Part shown: positions 52,179 to 61,656 of the stretch, in pieces
How the letters are laid out: the number at the start of each line of letters is the position of its first letter
Numbering within the stretch: position 1 is the first letter of the stretch
NCBI GenBank assembly: GCA_963422595.1
Contig: OY730298.1
Span: 1 to 64,000 of the forward strand
Source of the DNA: G963422595 sp963422595
Lineage (GTDB): Bacteria > Pseudomonadota > Gammaproteobacteria > UBA4575
Direction: 5' to 3'
Length of the DNA: 64,000 bases
Notes under the pieces: generated by a model
Databases searched by the model: none
Seen by the model: the letters and a program-made list of their open reading frames with translations, nothing else
Told to the model about the DNA's origin: nothing
Made by a program: the position numbers and the translations under genes

Positions 52179-52255
52179 GCCCCGATAGCTCAGCCGGATA
52201 GAGCGTCCCCCTCCTAAGGGGAAGGCCGCAGGTTCGACTCCTGCTCGGGGCGCCA
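52179..52255 (+). tRNA. tRNA-Arg (anticodon CCT)
   Basis: Acceptor GCCCCGA pairs with TCGGGGC (52245-52251). The D arm is GCTCAGCCGGATAGAGC. The anticodon stem TCCCC/GGGGA encloses CTCCTAA, giving CCT. The T arm is CAGGTTCGACTCCTG. CCA is encoded at 52253-52255. The 275 bases between this gene and tRNA-Leu contain no gene that I could recognise. Confidence 0.95.
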
Positions 52256-52471
52256 TTAATGCCGTAAATGACCGCTGTTGGCCGAAACGCACGTTATATT
52301 AATCCCTGAAGCAATCCTCTTAAACCAGCTCCTGGATATATACACCAGCACATTAACCCGGTGCGCATTAATCTGAATTTATTGTTTTGGTTGAGTAACT
52401 CAACGGCGCGGTCACGAGATGATTTGATCATATAAGTCCGTTTACAAATCACGCGCGCTGCGAGGCGGATT

Positions 52472-52801
52472 TTAATCGTATTTTGACGTCGCAACCGGAT
52501 TCAACCTATCTTCATAAAAGGTGACAGCATCAGGCGTAAGCACGATATGATCACCATTTTTGGAGTACATCTTCAAACCATCGGTTTCCCTATAGTCCCA
52601 ATGCCCCATCGGTTGATCTCCGGGGCCCATCAGTATGAATTCTCTGGCTCTTATTTTGTCGGCAAATATGATGTCGGAACCAGTATCCTGCGATATAACG
52701 TCGTAAAGCAAAAATCCCACAAAGACAATAATGGCTATACGTACTATTTTTACAGTGCGCTCAAGGTTTTTAACACGTTGTTCAATATCCAGTTCAGGCA
52801 T
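52472..52801 (-). CDS. Hypothetical membrane-anchored protein
   Basis: A 109-residue protein with no recognised family. Residues 1-17 (MPELDIEQRVKNLERTV) look like a short coiled coil, residues about 19-37 form one membrane helix (IVRIAIIVFVGFLLYDVIS), and the remaining 70 residues are polar with repeated beta-like phrases (EFILMGPGDQPMGHWDYRETDG). The C-terminal part may be a small extracytoplasmic beta domain. It lies alone between tRNA-Arg and a HAD hydrolase gene. Confidence 0.55.
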   Translation of the reverse strand: MPELDIEQRVKNLERTVKIVRIAIIVFVGFLLYDVISQDTGSDIIFADKIRAREFILMGPGDQPMGHWDYRETDGLKMYSKNGDHIVLTPDAVTFYEDRLNPVATSKYD

Positions 52802-52839
52802 TTATAGTCTCCATTAGTGTTCGCACGTTTATTCTTCGG

Positions 52840-53541
52840 TTACTTTGCAGAACCTAACAAAAGAGTCGGCAGCTGACTAAGTTTATGGATTTCCGCATCG
52901 GGTTTTACATCTTTTAACCATTGTGTTTTATGCGGATTAAACCAGATTGCTCGCCAGCCACTCCTTTGTGCCCCTAACACGTCTGCATCAGGTGTATCTC
53001 CAACGAATAGCATTTCATGGCGCTCAAGTTGCGCTTTATGCTGCGCATATTGGAAAATTTTTCCATTCGGTTTCATCACGCCTACCTTTTCGGCAGTAAC
53101 CACAAAGTCAAACTTTTCACTTATACCAATGGCGGCAAGATCGGCATTGCCATTAGTTATGGCTCCAATCTTAAAGTGATTTTTAAGACGCTCTATGGTC
53201 GTAAAAGCATCATCAAAAAAATTAACTTTGTTCCTAAATTTGTGAAACAACGCCAAGCCATCCCTTGCCATCTGATGGGGATAACCAAATTCTTCAGCAA
53301 GTTTAGCCAACGACTGTCGGCGTAGCTCCGTAACATCGTGAGCAAGCTCGGGATGCGCTTTGCCATATGCGGCACGTTGTTTTTTTAGCGTCTCCAACGG
53401 GTACTTGCGTGTAACGCGGGGATAGTGGTCTTCAAGCCAGGTATACAAAACCTGTTCGGCATTCGAGATAGTAGGCTCACAAGGCCATAGCGTGTCATCC
53501 AGGTCAAACGTGACGCAACGAATTTTAGCAAAGGTGCGCAT
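52840..53541 (-). CDS. HAD-family hydrolase
   Basis: A 233-residue phosphatase-like protein. The nucleophile motif is CVTFDLDDTLWP (residues about 9-20). Motif II is the threonine in IGAITNGNADL, the lysine lies in EKVGVMKPNGKIF, and motif IV is MLFVGDTPDADVLGA. A helical cap sits between motifs I and II. Similar to nucleotidase-like (YjjG) and other general HAD proteins; substrate unknown. It lies 11 bases beyond the YjbQ gene, probably in one transcript. Confidence 0.87.
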   Translation of the reverse strand: MRTFAKIRCVTFDLDDTLWPCEPTISNAEQVLYTWLEDHYPRVTRKYPLETLKKQRAAYGKAHPELAHDVTELRRQSLAKLAEEFGYPHQMARDGLALFHKFRNKVNFFDDAFTTIERLKNHFKIGAITNGNADLAAIGISEKFDFVVTAEKVGVMKPNGKIFQYAQHKAQLERHEMLFVGDTPDADVLGAQRSGWRAIWFNPHKTQWLKDVKPDAEIHKLSQLPTLLLGSAK

Positions 53542-53552
53542 AACGCAAGCTA

Positions 53553-53969
53553 CTATTCGCCATGGATGGTGACAGTAATCTGTCTATGGTGCGGCAGCGT
53601 GCGATGTTCCCATAAATAGATTCCTTGCCAGGTTCCCATGGCCGAAGATCCGTTGGCCACGGGCACGCTCAGCTCGGTTTGCGTAAGCACGGAACGGATA
53701 TGCGCGGGCATGTCATCCGCACCTTCGGCCCGATGCGTAAACATAGGGTCACCATCCGGGCTCAATCTGGCCATGAAAGTCTCCAAATCCTGACGTACCG
53801 CAGGATCGGCATTTTCACACAAAATAAGCGATGCGCTGGTATGGTGGATGAACAGGTGACACAGGCCTTGTCGCACTCCCGAGCGTTGAATCATAGTTTC
53901 AATATTTTGGCTGATCTCGTAAGTGCCTCTCCCGAAAGAGCGCAGCGTAAGTTTATCCTGCCAGTACAT
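53553..53969 (-). CDS. YjbQ/UPF0047-family protein
   Basis: A 138-residue protein of the YjbQ family, which has weak thiamine-phosphate synthase activity in E. coli but no settled role. Conserved blocks seen: LFIHHTSASLILCENADP and FTHRAEGADDMPAHIRS, then MGTWQGIYLWEHR. The ATG at 53969 is preferred over the TTG at 54005 because the family starts near this point. It is divergent from ispG. Confidence 0.85.
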   Translation of the reverse strand: MYWQDKLTLRSFGRGTYEISQNIETMIQRSGVRQGLCHLFIHHTSASLILCENADPAVRQDLETFMARLSPDGDPMFTHRAEGADDMPAHIRSVLTQTELSVPVANGSSAMGTWQGIYLWEHRTLPHHRQITVTIHGE

Positions 53970-54107
53970 GTTGTATTTTAAAATTTGCGTATTTTCGGTT
54001 CTCAACAGGCCAATTCTAACCGTAATACGGGCAAGGATGAGTTACCATAATGACCGGATCAACGTTACAAACAGCTTCACCAAAACCATATCTCAAAATC
54101 CATCTCC

Positions 54108-55325
54108 ATGAATGCCAGACGTAAAAGCATAGCAGTTCAAGTGGGAGAGGTCACCGTAGGGGGGACATCTCCTATCGTGGTGCAATCCATGACCAATACC
54201 GATACCGCTGATGTTACCAAAACCGTTGAACAAGTTGCATCGCTGGCAAATGCGGGATCGGAGATTGTGCGTATCACAGTCAATAATAAAGCAGCTGCTC
54301 AGGCAGTGCCGGTAATACGCGAACGTTTGTTACGCAAGGCTATCAATGTGCCTTTGGTCGGAGATTTTCATTTCAATGGTAACCGTTTATTAAAAAAATA
54401 CCCGGAATGTGCGCGCTCATTAGATAAATACCGTATTAACCCGGGTAACGTAGGTCAAGGTAATTTACACGGCAAACAATTTAGTGAAATCATCGAAATC
54501 GCATGTCTATACAGCAAGCCTGTGCGCATCGGCGTAAACTGGGGCAGTCTGGACCAAGACTTACTCGCAAAAAAACTGGATAAAAATTCATCATTGCTAC
54601 AACCGAAACCATTGGAAGATGTAATACATGATACTCTCATTACGTCCGCCATAGACAGTGCCGCACTTGCCGAACAAATTGGGCTGGCGCATAACAAGAT
54701 TATCTTGTCCTGTAAACTCAGTGAGGTGCAGGCGTTGATCAAGGTTTATCGGGATCTGGCTGCAAGCTGTGGTTATGCCCTGCATTTGGGTTTAACCGAA
54801 GCCGGCATGGGTAGTAAAGGTATAGTAGCCTCCACAGCGGCACTGTCGGTGCTGCTACAAGAAGGCATTGGCGATACGATCCGTATTTCGCTGACGCCCG
54901 CACCGGGCGGGGATCGCGCCGCAGAAGTGCTCGTGGCACAGCAAATTTTACAGACCATGGGCTTACGTTCGTTCATGCCGTTGGTAACTTCATGCCCTGG
55001 CTGTGGGCGCACTACCAGCGATTACTTTCAACGTCTGGCTGCCGACATTCAAAATTATTTACAAGCGCAAATGCCAGACTGGAAACGGCACTATCAAGGA
55101 GTTGAGGAAATGAGCGTCGCGGTGATGGGCTGCGTGGTGAACGGCCCAGGCGAGAGCAAATACGCCAATATAGGCATTAGCCTACCCGGTAGCGGCGAAG
55201 CACCTGTGGCGCCAGTTTATATAGATGGAAATAAGTCCACCACTCTCAAAGGGGCGGATATCGCGCAGCAATTTCAAGACATTATTCAGAAATATGTTGA
55301 GGATCATTACCGCCGCATGGACTGA
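54108..55325 (+). CDS. ispG: (E)-4-hydroxy-3-methylbut-2-enyl-diphosphate synthase
   Basis: A [4Fe-4S] enzyme that makes HMBPP in the MEP isoprenoid pathway. The N-terminal SIAVQVGEVTVGGTSPIVVQ and QSMTNTDT are typical. The cluster cysteines lie in TSCPGCGRT and AVMGCVVNGPGE. Length 405 residues is standard for Proteobacteria. It is separated from its usual place between rodZ and hisS by about 18 kb. Confidence 0.96.
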   Translation: MNARRKSIAVQVGEVTVGGTSPIVVQSMTNTDTADVTKTVEQVASLANAGSEIVRITVNNKAAAQAVPVIRERLLRKAINVPLVGDFHFNGNRLLKKYPECARSLDKYRINPGNVGQGNLHGKQFSEIIEIACLYSKPVRIGVNWGSLDQDLLAKKLDKNSSLLQPKPLEDVIHDTLITSAIDSAALAEQIGLAHNKIILSCKLSEVQALIKVYRDLAASCGYALHLGLTEAGMGSKGIVASTAALSVLLQEGIGDTIRISLTPAPGGDRAAEVLVAQQILQTMGLRSFMPLVTSCPGCGRTTSDYFQRLAADIQNYLQAQMPDWKRHYQGVEEMSVAVMGCVVNGPGESKYANIGISLPGSGEAPVAPVYIDGNKSTTLKGADIAQQFQDIIQKYVEDHYRRMD

Positions 55326-55344
55326 CCCGAGGTATTTTTTTAAT

Positions 55345-55452
55345 ATGAAAGATAAATGCAGAGAAATGGGTCTGGAAGTGATATACAGTAAAGATTACCA
55401 GGATTTTTTTGGCTTCCTGCTGATTTTAGTAGCTATTTTCCTGGCTGATTGA
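55345..55452 (+). CDS. Possible small membrane protein
   Basis: A 35-codon frame that begins 20 bases after ispG ends. It starts MKDKCREMGLEVIYSKDYQD and ends in the hydrophobic FFGFLLILVAIFLAD. A GAGG lies about 14 bases before the ATG. The layout, a charged start then one helix, suits a small membrane protein, but a frame this short can arise by chance. Confidence 0.3.
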   Translation: MKDKCREMGLEVIYSKDYQDFFGFLLILVAIFLAD

Positions 55453-55547
55453 GTTTCCCGATCCATCAATCAAAGAAACATGCTGCTAAAGGCAGCACTA
55501 AGACGTTCCCACGCCCCAACCAATATCCGCAGGATATCCGAAGGACG

Positions 55548-57227
55548 CTATTGCCCCTGGTGCTCATCTCGCAGCACGCGACGCAGAATTTTGCCAACGT
55601 TCGTCTTGGGTAGTTGTGCGCGAAATTCGATATGCTTAGGCCATTTGTAACGGGTCAGACGGCTTTTGCAATACCCTAAAACGTCTTCCGCCGTCAGCGT
55701 CGGATCTTTCCTGACGATAAAAAGCTTTACGACTTCGCCGGACTCCGCACCGTCTACGCCAACCGCGACTACTTCCAGAACCCCAGGGTGCGCCGCCACT
55801 ACGTTTTCGATTTCATTGGGGTAAACGTTGAATCCGGATACCAAAATCATGTCTTTTTTACGATCCACGATACGCACGAAACCCTGCTCGTCAAGCACCG
55901 CTACATCACCAGTCCGCAACCATCCAGTATCGCTTAAAACTTCTCTGGTCGCATCCGGACGCTTCCAATAACCTTTCATCACCTGTGGTCCACGTACGCA
56001 AAGCTCACCAATCTCTCCAATCTCAAGATGCTTGCCGCCATCATCCTGGATCGATATCTCCGTATTTGGAATCGGCAGACCGATGCTGCCGTTATATTTT
56101 TCCAAATCGTGCGGGTTGATGGTTACCGCAGGCGAAGCCTCGGTTAAACCATAGGCTTCGGCCAGCACGCAGCTGGTAACCCGATGCCAATCCTGCGCCA
56201 CCGCTTCCTGCACCGCCATACCACCACCCAAAGTGATGTTGAGACGTGAGAAATCCAATTTGGCGAAACCATCGGTGTTCAACAGGCCATTGAAAAGGGT
56301 ATTGACGCCGGTTATCACGGAAAATCTGACCTTGCCTAATTCCCTGATAAAGCCTTGCATATCACGTGGGTTGGTAATCAAATAATTCAACCCTCCGATA
56401 CGGGTGAACAAAAAGCAGTTCGCGGTCAGTGCAAAAATGTGATAAAGCGGCAAAGCCGTGATTACTACTTCCTTGCCCTCTTCAAATATCGGCCTGAACC
56501 AAGCCTCTGCCTGAGAGATGTTGGCAAGCAAGTTGCCATGCGTCAGCATGGCACCTTTCGCCAAGCCTGTGGTGCCACCGGTAAATTGCAAAAACGCAAG
56601 GTCGTCTTGCATGAGCTGCGGTTTGACGAGTTGCTTTTGCTGACCAATGGCGAGGACTCGCCTGAAAAGTACGACTCTATCCAGTTTATACTGTGGAATT
56701 TTGCGGCGCACATATTTCAATACAAAATTAAAAATCACGGACTTCGGAAAACCAAGTAAATCTCCCACGCGCGCAAGAATCACCTTTTTTATCGGCGTGT
56801 CCTCTATTACTTCCGCCAGCACGTTGGCAAAGTTTTCCAGAATCACAATGGCCTTAGCACCAGAGTCCCGCAGATGATGTCGGATCTCACGAGAGGTATA
56901 GAGAGGATTGATAGCGACCACGACCAGGCCGGCGCGCAAGATTCCGTATAGTGCGATGGGAAACTGCAAAAGATTGGGCAACATGATGGCTACCCGATCG
57001 CCTTTCCGCAAACCCAACTCCGTTTGCAGGTACGCGGCGAAGTTATAGCTTTCTACGTTGAGTTCAGCAAAACTCATTGCTGCGCCCAGATTGGCGAAAG
57101 CCGGGAGCCGGCTATAACGCTCGGCGCACTCATCGAACATGTGCGCTAAAGATTTATATTGATCGAGTTGCGTACATTCAGGCACGCCTGGCGGATAGCT
57201 TTTTAGCCAAATTTTATCCGTTGACAT
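55548..57227 (-). CDS. fadD: Long-chain fatty acid-CoA ligase
   Basis: Activates fatty acids to acyl-CoA through an acyl-adenylate. The AMP-binding P-loop is LQFTGGTTGLAKGAML; further motifs are LAEAYGLTEASP, GWLRTGDVAVLDEQGF and the C-terminal catalytic lysine region KTNVGKILRRVLRDE. From the chosen ATG (MSTDKIWLKSYP) it is 559 residues; the frame extends 28 codons further upstream but without family likeness. No beta-oxidation genes are nearby. Confidence 0.92.
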   Translation of the reverse strand: MSTDKIWLKSYPPGVPECTQLDQYKSLAHMFDECAERYSRLPAFANLGAAMSFAELNVESYNFAAYLQTELGLRKGDRVAIMLPNLLQFPIALYGILRAGLVVVAINPLYTSREIRHHLRDSGAKAIVILENFANVLAEVIEDTPIKKVILARVGDLLGFPKSVIFNFVLKYVRRKIPQYKLDRVVLFRRVLAIGQQKQLVKPQLMQDDLAFLQFTGGTTGLAKGAMLTHGNLLANISQAEAWFRPIFEEGKEVVITALPLYHIFALTANCFLFTRIGGLNYLITNPRDMQGFIRELGKVRFSVITGVNTLFNGLLNTDGFAKLDFSRLNITLGGGMAVQEAVAQDWHRVTSCVLAEAYGLTEASPAVTINPHDLEKYNGSIGLPIPNTEISIQDDGGKHLEIGEIGELCVRGPQVMKGYWKRPDATREVLSDTGWLRTGDVAVLDEQGFVRIVDRKKDMILVSGFNVYPNEIENVVAAHPGVLEVVAVGVDGAESGEVVKLFIVRKDPTLTAEDVLGYCKSRLTRYKWPKHIEFRAQLPKTNVGKILRRVLRDEHQGQ

Positions 57228-57414
57228 GATATATAGTATGTTACATTTATAGAAAATGCTTGGAATAAGATTCTCTCTGGATTCTCCAGAATATGCAAAA
57301 GAAAAGTGCACCTGAAAAGGTACCGTAGCTTTTGCTTTTCACCGTACAATCAGCTGCGGTTGCCAAATGGATCACGGCCTCGTATCAGGAAAATTTTCGG
57401 CACGTCAAAGATCA

Positions 57415-58494
57415 TTACTCTATGTATCGCCTATGTACGACATTGCCAGCAGCACACAGTAGTTCGTAGCTTATGGTCTGCGCGCACTCAGCAGTTTGCG
57501 CCACGTTAATCTCGCTTCCCCAAAGTTCTACTTCATCGCCTATTCGCGCCTGCGCCGCACTCAGATTTACGGTAAGCATATCCATAGAGACGCGCCCAAC
57601 CAAGGTAACGGGTTGACCGCGGATAGATAGCCGGGGGGGTTCGCGCAAGTGCCGTGGATAGCCATCTGCATAGCCGGCTGCCACTACCCCTATGGTCATG
57701 TCGCGGGGACAGCGATACTCGCCGCCATATCCAATGGTGTCTCCCTGCAAACAGGTTTTGATGGCAATGAGAGGGGCGCGAAAGCTCATCACCGGGCGTA
57801 GCTCAGCAGACGCGGCGTTGGTAGCACCGGTAAAGGGGCTTACCCCATAGAGCATAAGGCCGGGACGCACCCAATCACGATGACTGGATGGCCAGGCCAG
57901 AATACCGGCGGAGTTGGCAATGCTTTGACTACCGTAATAATCAACCAGGGCCTGATCAAAATGATGCAGTTGACGCGACGTGGCGGGACTGTCCACTTGC
58001 TCCGCGCAAGCCAGATGAGTCATCACGCTAATATTCGACTTGGGCGGCAGAATCGATTCCAGCTGCGCCGCAACTTGCCTGAATCGCGCAGCTTCAAAAC
58101 CGAGTCGGTGCATGCCGGTATCAAGCTTGATACACACCTCCATAGCATGGGTGAACGCAACGCCTCGCAACAGTTCGAGCTGCTCCCACTGATGAATGAC
58201 GACTTGAATTTTGCGCCGCATAGCGCAGCGTAGTTCCGCCGCTCCGTTGAACCCCTGCAACACCAGTATCGGCTTCGCTACGCCGCTATCACGTAACTCC
58301 AACGCCTCGTCCACGCACGCTACCGCAAAGGCGTCCGCTGCAGTTAAACGCCTGCACACTTCCAGCATGCCATGCCCATACGCATCCGCCTTGACCACCG
58401 CCATTATCTTCGCACACGGCGCCACTTCCCTGACAATAGCGAAATTGCCGTTAAGATGGGAAAGATTAATCAGTACATACGCCAACCGCCTCAT
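57415..58494 (-). CDS. alr: Alanine racemase
   Basis: PLP enzyme supplying D-alanine for peptidoglycan. The PLP lysine is K35 in AVVKADAYGHG. The second catalytic tyrosine is in the C-terminal half (VSPFTGA to GYGGEYRC to RVSMDML). Length of 359 residues is normal. Its ATG overlaps the dnaB stop by four bases (58491-58494), as is common in this operon. Confidence 0.95.
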   Translation of the reverse strand: MRRLAYVLINLSHLNGNFAIVREVAPCAKIMAVVKADAYGHGMLEVCRRLTAADAFAVACVDEALELRDSGVAKPILVLQGFNGAAELRCAMRRKIQVVIHQWEQLELLRGVAFTHAMEVCIKLDTGMHRLGFEAARFRQVAAQLESILPPKSNISVMTHLACAEQVDSPATSRQLHHFDQALVDYYGSQSIANSAGILAWPSSHRDWVRPGLMLYGVSPFTGATNAASAELRPVMSFRAPLIAIKTCLQGDTIGYGGEYRCPRDMTIGVVAAGYADGYPRHLREPPRLSIRGQPVTLVGRVSMDMLTVNLSAAQARIGDEVELWGSEINVAQTAECAQTISYELLCAAGNVVHRRYIE

Positions 58495-59891
58495 GCAAAG
58501 CTCTCGCCACTACGTGCCTCGGGAATATAATTCTCAAACCGTGTGTATTGACCTAAAAACGTAAGCCGCGCTTTGAATATCGGCCCATTGCGTTGCTTCG
58601 CTACAATGATTTCAGCGGTGCCCTGATCCGGGGAATCTTCGTTATACACCTCATCACGATAAATAAATACAATCAAGTCAGCGTCTTGCTCGATAGCACC
58701 AGATTCACGTAAATCAGACATCACCGGCCGCTTGTCGGTGCGTTGCTCCAAACTCCGATTCAGCTGTGACAATGCCACAACTGGCACGCTTAGTTCTTTG
58801 GCGAGTGCTTTCAGGGAACGCGATATTTCGGAAATTTCGGTGGCGCGATTTTCAGAGGTGCCAGCGATTTTCATCAGTTGCAGATAATCCACGACGATTA
58901 ACGACAAGCCATGCTCGCGCTTCAGGCGGCGCGCGCGCGCGCGTAGCTCGGTCGGCGATAGCGCCGCGGAATCGTCAACGAATAAATTTACTTCCGATAG
59001 CATGGATACGGCACTGGTCAGACGCGGCCAATCGTTATCGTTCAGCTTGCCAGTGCGCACGCGCTGTTGATCAATGCGCCCCATGGAAGACAACATGCGC
59101 ATGGTCAGCGAACGAGCCGGCATTTCCATACTGAAAATTGCCACGCATGCATTCGCCCGCAGCGCAGCGTATTCCACGATATTCATCGCGAAACTGGTTT
59201 TACCCATAGAGGGACGACCAGCCACGATGATCAGTTCGCCGTCTTGCAAGCCTGCGGTCTTTTCGTCAAATTCGTCAAAACCACTGGGCAGACCAGTGAT
59301 ATGGCTGTCACGTTCAAACAACTCGTCAATTTGCTCAATGGTGGTCTTCAGTAACGATTTGATATTGACGAAACCTGCCCCAGTCTGCACGCTACGATCG
59401 GTGATTTGAAAAATCTTTTTTTCAGCTTCATCCAGCAGCTGGTCGATGTTTCTTCCCTCTGGAGCCAGCCCGCTCTCCGCAATCTCGCCGCCAGTTTGAA
59501 TTAATTGCCGCAGAATAGATTTTTCTCTTACGATATTCGCATAGGCCTTGACGCTCGCCGCACTAGGCGTGTCATTCGCAAGGGTGCCCAGATATGCGAG
59601 CACGTTGGTATCCGCTATTTCGCTTTTCTGACGTAATAAATCAGACAGAGTAAGCACGTCAAAAGGCTGACGTTTTTCGACGAGTTCGTCTATAGCACGA
59701 AAAATAAGGCGGTGATCAAGCAGATTAAAATCATTTTCATTGAGCTTGTCCGCCACCTGGTCCCATGCGGAGTTGTCTAAAATCAAGCCCCCCAATACAG
59801 CTTGTTCGGCCTCCAGCGAATGTGGAGGCGTGCGCAAGCTCTCCACGTTCACGGTATTGTAATCAGTACTGATCTTGGTTGCTTCAGCCAC
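58491..59891 (-). CDS. dnaB: Replicative DNA helicase
   Basis: Hexameric helicase that unwinds DNA at the replication fork. The N-terminal domain begins TPPHSLEAEQAVLGGL. The RecA-like core has Walker A GRPSMGKTSFA from 225, Walker B LSLIVVDYLQLM and a motif ending SDLRESGAIEQDAD. No intein or insertion is seen. Length 466 residues is normal. Confidence 0.97.
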   Translation of the reverse strand: MAEATKISTDYNTVNVESLRTPPHSLEAEQAVLGGLILDNSAWDQVADKLNENDFNLLDHRLIFRAIDELVEKRQPFDVLTLSDLLRQKSEIADTNVLAYLGTLANDTPSAASVKAYANIVREKSILRQLIQTGGEIAESGLAPEGRNIDQLLDEAEKKIFQITDRSVQTGAGFVNIKSLLKTTIEQIDELFERDSHITGLPSGFDEFDEKTAGLQDGELIIVAGRPSMGKTSFAMNIVEYAALRANACVAIFSMEMPARSLTMRMLSSMGRIDQQRVRTGKLNDNDWPRLTSAVSMLSEVNLFVDDSAALSPTELRARARRLKREHGLSLIVVDYLQLMKIAGTSENRATEISEISRSLKALAKELSVPVVALSQLNRSLEQRTDKRPVMSDLRESGAIEQDADLIVFIYRDEVYNEDSPDQGTAEIIVAKQRNGPIFKARLTFLGQYTRFENYIPEARSGESFA

Positions 59892-59957
59892 TGCTATTAA
59901 TTAAAAAATATGCTTGTATAAATACAATAATTTCTATAACTATAAAATATAGAGCCA

Positions 59958-60407
59958 CTACTCTTCGCCGACAATTTCCAACGTTATCGTGGCATTCACT
60001 TCGGTATGCAAGTGTAGCTCCACTTGATATTCACCCACGTGCCTGAAAACGCCCGAAGGCATGCTTATTTCTTTCCTGGTAACGGCTTTGCCGGCTTGCT
60101 TGAGCGCATCGGCGATATCTGCGGCGCCCACCGAACCAAACAATTTACCTTCACTCGTGGATCTCGCCGCAATAGTAATTTTAAGTCCATCAAGCTCGGA
60201 TTTGCGCGCTTGGGATGAAGTTAACGAGTCAGCCGCCATTTTTTGAAGCTCGGCATGACGCGCTTCAAATTCGGCCAAATTCTCCGCAGTGGCAAATCTG
60301 GCCTTGCCGCCTGGAATAAGAAAGTTACGCGCATATCCCGGACGCACGTTAACCTTTTCGCCTAAATCACCAAGATTGGCGACTTTCGTAAGTAAAATAA
60401 CTTCCAT
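59958..60407 (-). CDS. rplI: 50S ribosomal protein L9
   Basis: Ribosomal protein with two RNA-binding domains joined by a long helix. The N-terminal signature MEVILLTKVANLGDLGEKV and GYARNFLIPGGKA are typical. Length 149 residues matches the family. Lies between the DUF2232 protein gene and dnaB. Confidence 0.97.
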   Translation of the reverse strand: MEVILLTKVANLGDLGEKVNVRPGYARNFLIPGGKARFATAENLAEFEARHAELQKMAADSLTSSQARKSELDGLKITIAARSTSEGKLFGSVGAADIADALKQAGKAVTRKEISMPSGVFRHVGEYQVELHLHTEVNATITLEIVGEE

Positions 60408-60460
60408 TTTGTCTCTCTATTGTCTCATGTGCAAATTAAAAAGATCGGTTAATCACAAAT

Positions 60461-61378
60461 CTAACGCATTTGTTTTACAAACCGCACCCTAAAATCAAAA
60501 AATGTGTCTAGCACGCCGAAGGCGGATAACGCTATCAGCATTTGTGGAGCGGCAATGAAGAGCAACCCATATATTGCCACGAATCCAAGTGCTGAATGAG
60601 AGAACTGTCCCAAGATAGCATGCGCAACCGCAATTCCCTGTAGCGAGAACATGCTAAGACATACCAGTGCCAACTGCCAAAACATGGTATGCTGAATGAC
60701 CAATGCCGCCAGTACCAATAACACCGCCAGTGCGGCCAGTACCTTGCCTAATCTTAGGGTAATAAATTCCTGCCGAAAAGCTTGGGTATGGTCCTGCAAA
60801 CTGTGCCACCAACGACCTAAAAACAACGTCAGGCTCATCGTCAGCATATATAAACTCATTAAACTACCCATCATTACGGATGCAATTGCCGGCAAATATC
60901 GCCTTACTTGCTCAGCATTAAGTTGCGAATTTTCCAACATGCCTTGAAATAATGGTTGCTTTTCAATTACCTCCAATAAATTCTGGAGGTAATGTAACCA
61001 GCGCGCCTGAAGATCCGGTATCGTGATGGCAATGAGTACAGTAACAATCACACCAAAAATCGTCAACGCCTGTAGCGTTAGATTCAGGGATTGAGTTTTG
61101 CGATATACCATGGCAAGCAATACGATGGATAGCCATGCCATTAAGGGACCTGTCGTGATGCTGCCAAAAACGAAAAACCCGCTCACGGCAATCAACGACA
61201 GGCAAATTAATAAAACCTTAAGACCTTCTCTAAAACCCATGTGTAATGTAATTAGCGTAAGCGCGGCGCCGCTAAAGATAATCAGGAAGGGAATGGGCAA
61301 GGATAACAAGGCGAAGGCAAGCACCACGGTAACGGCCTGAAAAGGACCAGATAAAATAAAGCGCGCCAAAGAACGCAT
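60461..61378 (-). CDS. DUF2232 (YybS-like) integral membrane protein
   Basis: A 305-residue membrane protein with about eight hydrophobic segments, starting FILSGPFQAVTVVLAFALLS and ending LFIAAPQMLIALSAFGVLD. It has the place and length of the DUF2232 protein found between rpsR and rplI in Pseudomonas-type genomes. The function is unknown; family members are predicted to be transporters or assembly factors. Placement between ribosomal protein genes rests on gene order, not on any motif. Confidence 0.75.
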   Translation of the reverse strand: MRSLARFILSGPFQAVTVVLAFALLSLPIPFLIIFSGAALTLITLHMGFREGLKVLLICLSLIAVSGFFVFGSITTGPLMAWLSIVLLAMVYRKTQSLNLTLQALTIFGVIVTVLIAITIPDLQARWLHYLQNLLEVIEKQPLFQGMLENSQLNAEQVRRYLPAIASVMMGSLMSLYMLTMSLTLFLGRWWHSLQDHTQAFRQEFITLRLGKVLAALAVLLVLAALVIQHTMFWQLALVCLSMFSLQGIAVAHAILGQFSHSALGFVAIYGLLFIAAPQMLIALSAFGVLDTFFDFRVRFVKQMR

Positions 61379-61418
61379 GGCTAACTGCCGCTATCTATAA
61401 AGATACTTATAAAAATAC

Positions 61419-61643
61419 TTAATGCTGATCACTGTACGGCAGTAATGCAACATAGCGGGCACGCTTGATCGCACTTGACAACTGTCGTTGATATCTCGCT
61501 TTGGTGCCAGTTACTCTACTCGGGATAATTTTACCCGTCTCAGTAATGAAGTCCTTAAGTAATTCAACGTCTTTGTAGTCGATTTCTTCTATGCCCTCTT
61601 CCGTGAAGCGACAATATCTCCTCCTGCGAAAATAGTACGCCAT
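61419..61643 (-). CDS. rpsR: 30S ribosomal protein S18
   Basis: Binds S6 on the small-subunit platform. The family block IDYKDVELLKDFITETGKI and the basic TGTKARYQRQLSSAIKRARY are visible. Length 74 residues is normal, and it follows rpsF by 13 bases, with no priB in between. Confidence 0.97.
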   Translation of the reverse strand: MAYYFRRRRYCRFTEEGIEEIDYKDVELLKDFITETGKIIPSRVTGTKARYQRQLSSAIKRARYVALLPYSDQH

Positions 61644-61656
61644 ATCAAAATGTCCT

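Noticed and set aside
51817..52255. tRNA genes as attachment sites of an integrated element
   Set aside because: No integrase gene and no direct repeat of a tRNA 3' end was found nearby.
52294..52494. A 66-codon - strand frame after tRNA-Arg
   Set aside because: No family likeness, no ribosome binding site and overlap with the end of a better-supported gene.
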